A program made the position numbers and the translations under genes. Under the pieces are notes generated by a model that worked only from the letters and a program-made list of their open reading frames with translations, searched no databases and had not been told where the DNA came from. A stretch of DNA of 5,644 bases. Origin: Collinsella sp. Lineage in GTDB: Bacteria > Actinomycetota > Coriobacteriia > Coriobacteriales > Coriobacteriaceae. The stretch lies in contig DXLV01000008.1 in assembly GCA_019414545.1 (NCBI GenBank), positions 1-5,644 of the forward strand, read 5' to 3'. This document shows positions 5,289 through 5,644 of this stretch, one piece after another (the first letter of the stretch is position 1; every line of letters begins with the position of its first letter).

Positions 5289-5644
5289 CTACATCACCCC
5301 GCCTGCTCCCAGCAGCGGGCCCAATATGGACAGAAGCAACGCCGGCAAGATGAGCGTGCCGGTGGGAATCAGCAGCCTGACGGGTGTACGCTCGATCTCG
5401 CGCTCGACCGCGGCGCGATGAGCCGCACGGATCTCGCGACTTTGAGCGGCCAGCGTCTCGGCAAGTGGGGCACCCAGGGCGAGCGCCTGCCCCACCGTGA
5501 TGGCAAAGGTCTCGAGCGCTCGCACGTCCAGGTCGCGCGCGGCGGCCAACAACTCGTCCTCACGCGTGCCCACGCCCACCTGCCACGCCATGCAGGCGCG
5601 CTCAAGGCGAAGAGCCAGCACTGACCGGCGGTTGGCGCAGAAAA
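5289..5644 (-). CDS. tadC: TadC-like type II secretion F-domain protein, C-terminal part (5' end outside window)
   Basis: The reading frame is open to the right edge and ends at 5289, giving the last 118 residues. The sequence fits the C-terminal half of a T2SS F domain (PF00482 type): an LE-containing helix with the ELLAAARDLDVRALETFAITVGQALALGAPLAETLA region, the conserved basic helix REIRAAHRAAVEREIERTP, and the last membrane helix LLIPTGTLILPALLLSILGP. TadB and TadC form the inner-membrane platform that, powered by the TadA ATPase, assembles Flp pilin. I favour TadC because the gene directly precedes flp, the usual place of the second platform gene, but TadB cannot be excluded from a fragment. 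Any start codon within the window would be internal, since the frame continues upstream without a stop. Confidence 0.8.
   Translation of the reverse strand, partial: FCANRRSVLALRLERACMAWQVGVGTREDELLAAARDLDVRALETFAITVGQALALGAPLAETLAAQSREIRAAHRAAVEREIERTPVRLLIPTGTLILPALLLSILGPLLGAGGVM

Overview
The window reads as a GC-rich actinobacterial chromosome, most like class Coriobacteriia (Collinsella/Olsenella-type). I infer this from the base composition and from the protein set: a Tad/Flp pilus locus with Ala-Gln-x-Thr-x-Glu prepilin motifs and a DUF192 gene at its end. It is not a database result. Every supported gene lies on the minus strand, so transcription runs from right (5644) to left (1).

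Positions 5644 to 857 form the distal half of a Tad (tight adherence) pilus operon. In transcription order it holds: the C-terminal part of a TadC-like inner-membrane platform protein (cut by the window edge); the Flp major pilin; an unrecognised single-pass membrane protein of 187 aa; a second, 72-aa Flp-like pilin; a TadE-like minor pseudopilin; a large (about 721 aa) TadG-like membrane-anchored protein with cysteine clusters; a second TadE-like pseudopilin; and a DUF192 protein. Neighbouring genes overlap or are separated by at most about 10 nt, so they look translationally coupled. The operon promoter and the ATPase, prepilin peptidase, secretin-like and TadB genes would lie beyond the right edge. 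Four products share a prepilin-like AQ(A/S/G)T(V/T)E site followed by a hydrophobic helix.

Positions 798 to 248 carry a compact two-gene toxin-antitoxin module. A BrnT-like 88-aa toxin overlaps by 4 nt a 95-aa antitoxin with a C-terminal ribbon-helix-helix domain. A perfect 6-bp inverted repeat just upstream of the toxin gene is a candidate autoregulatory operator.

Positions 209 to 9 are a self-contained tRNA-Phe(GAA) transcription unit: an A/T-rich UP-like element, a strong -35/-10 pair, a leader hairpin at the predicted transcript 5' end, the tRNA (with a U4-C69 acceptor mismatch and no encoded CCA), and a rho-independent terminator.

No gap between genes exceeds about 125 nt. I saw no insertion sequence, CRISPR array or phage gene. 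The most interesting points are the shared Ala(-1) processing motif, the cysteine-rich TadG-like protein, the problematic start of the first TadE-like gene, the unknown 187-aa membrane protein between the two pilins, and the toxin-antitoxin module with its palindrome.
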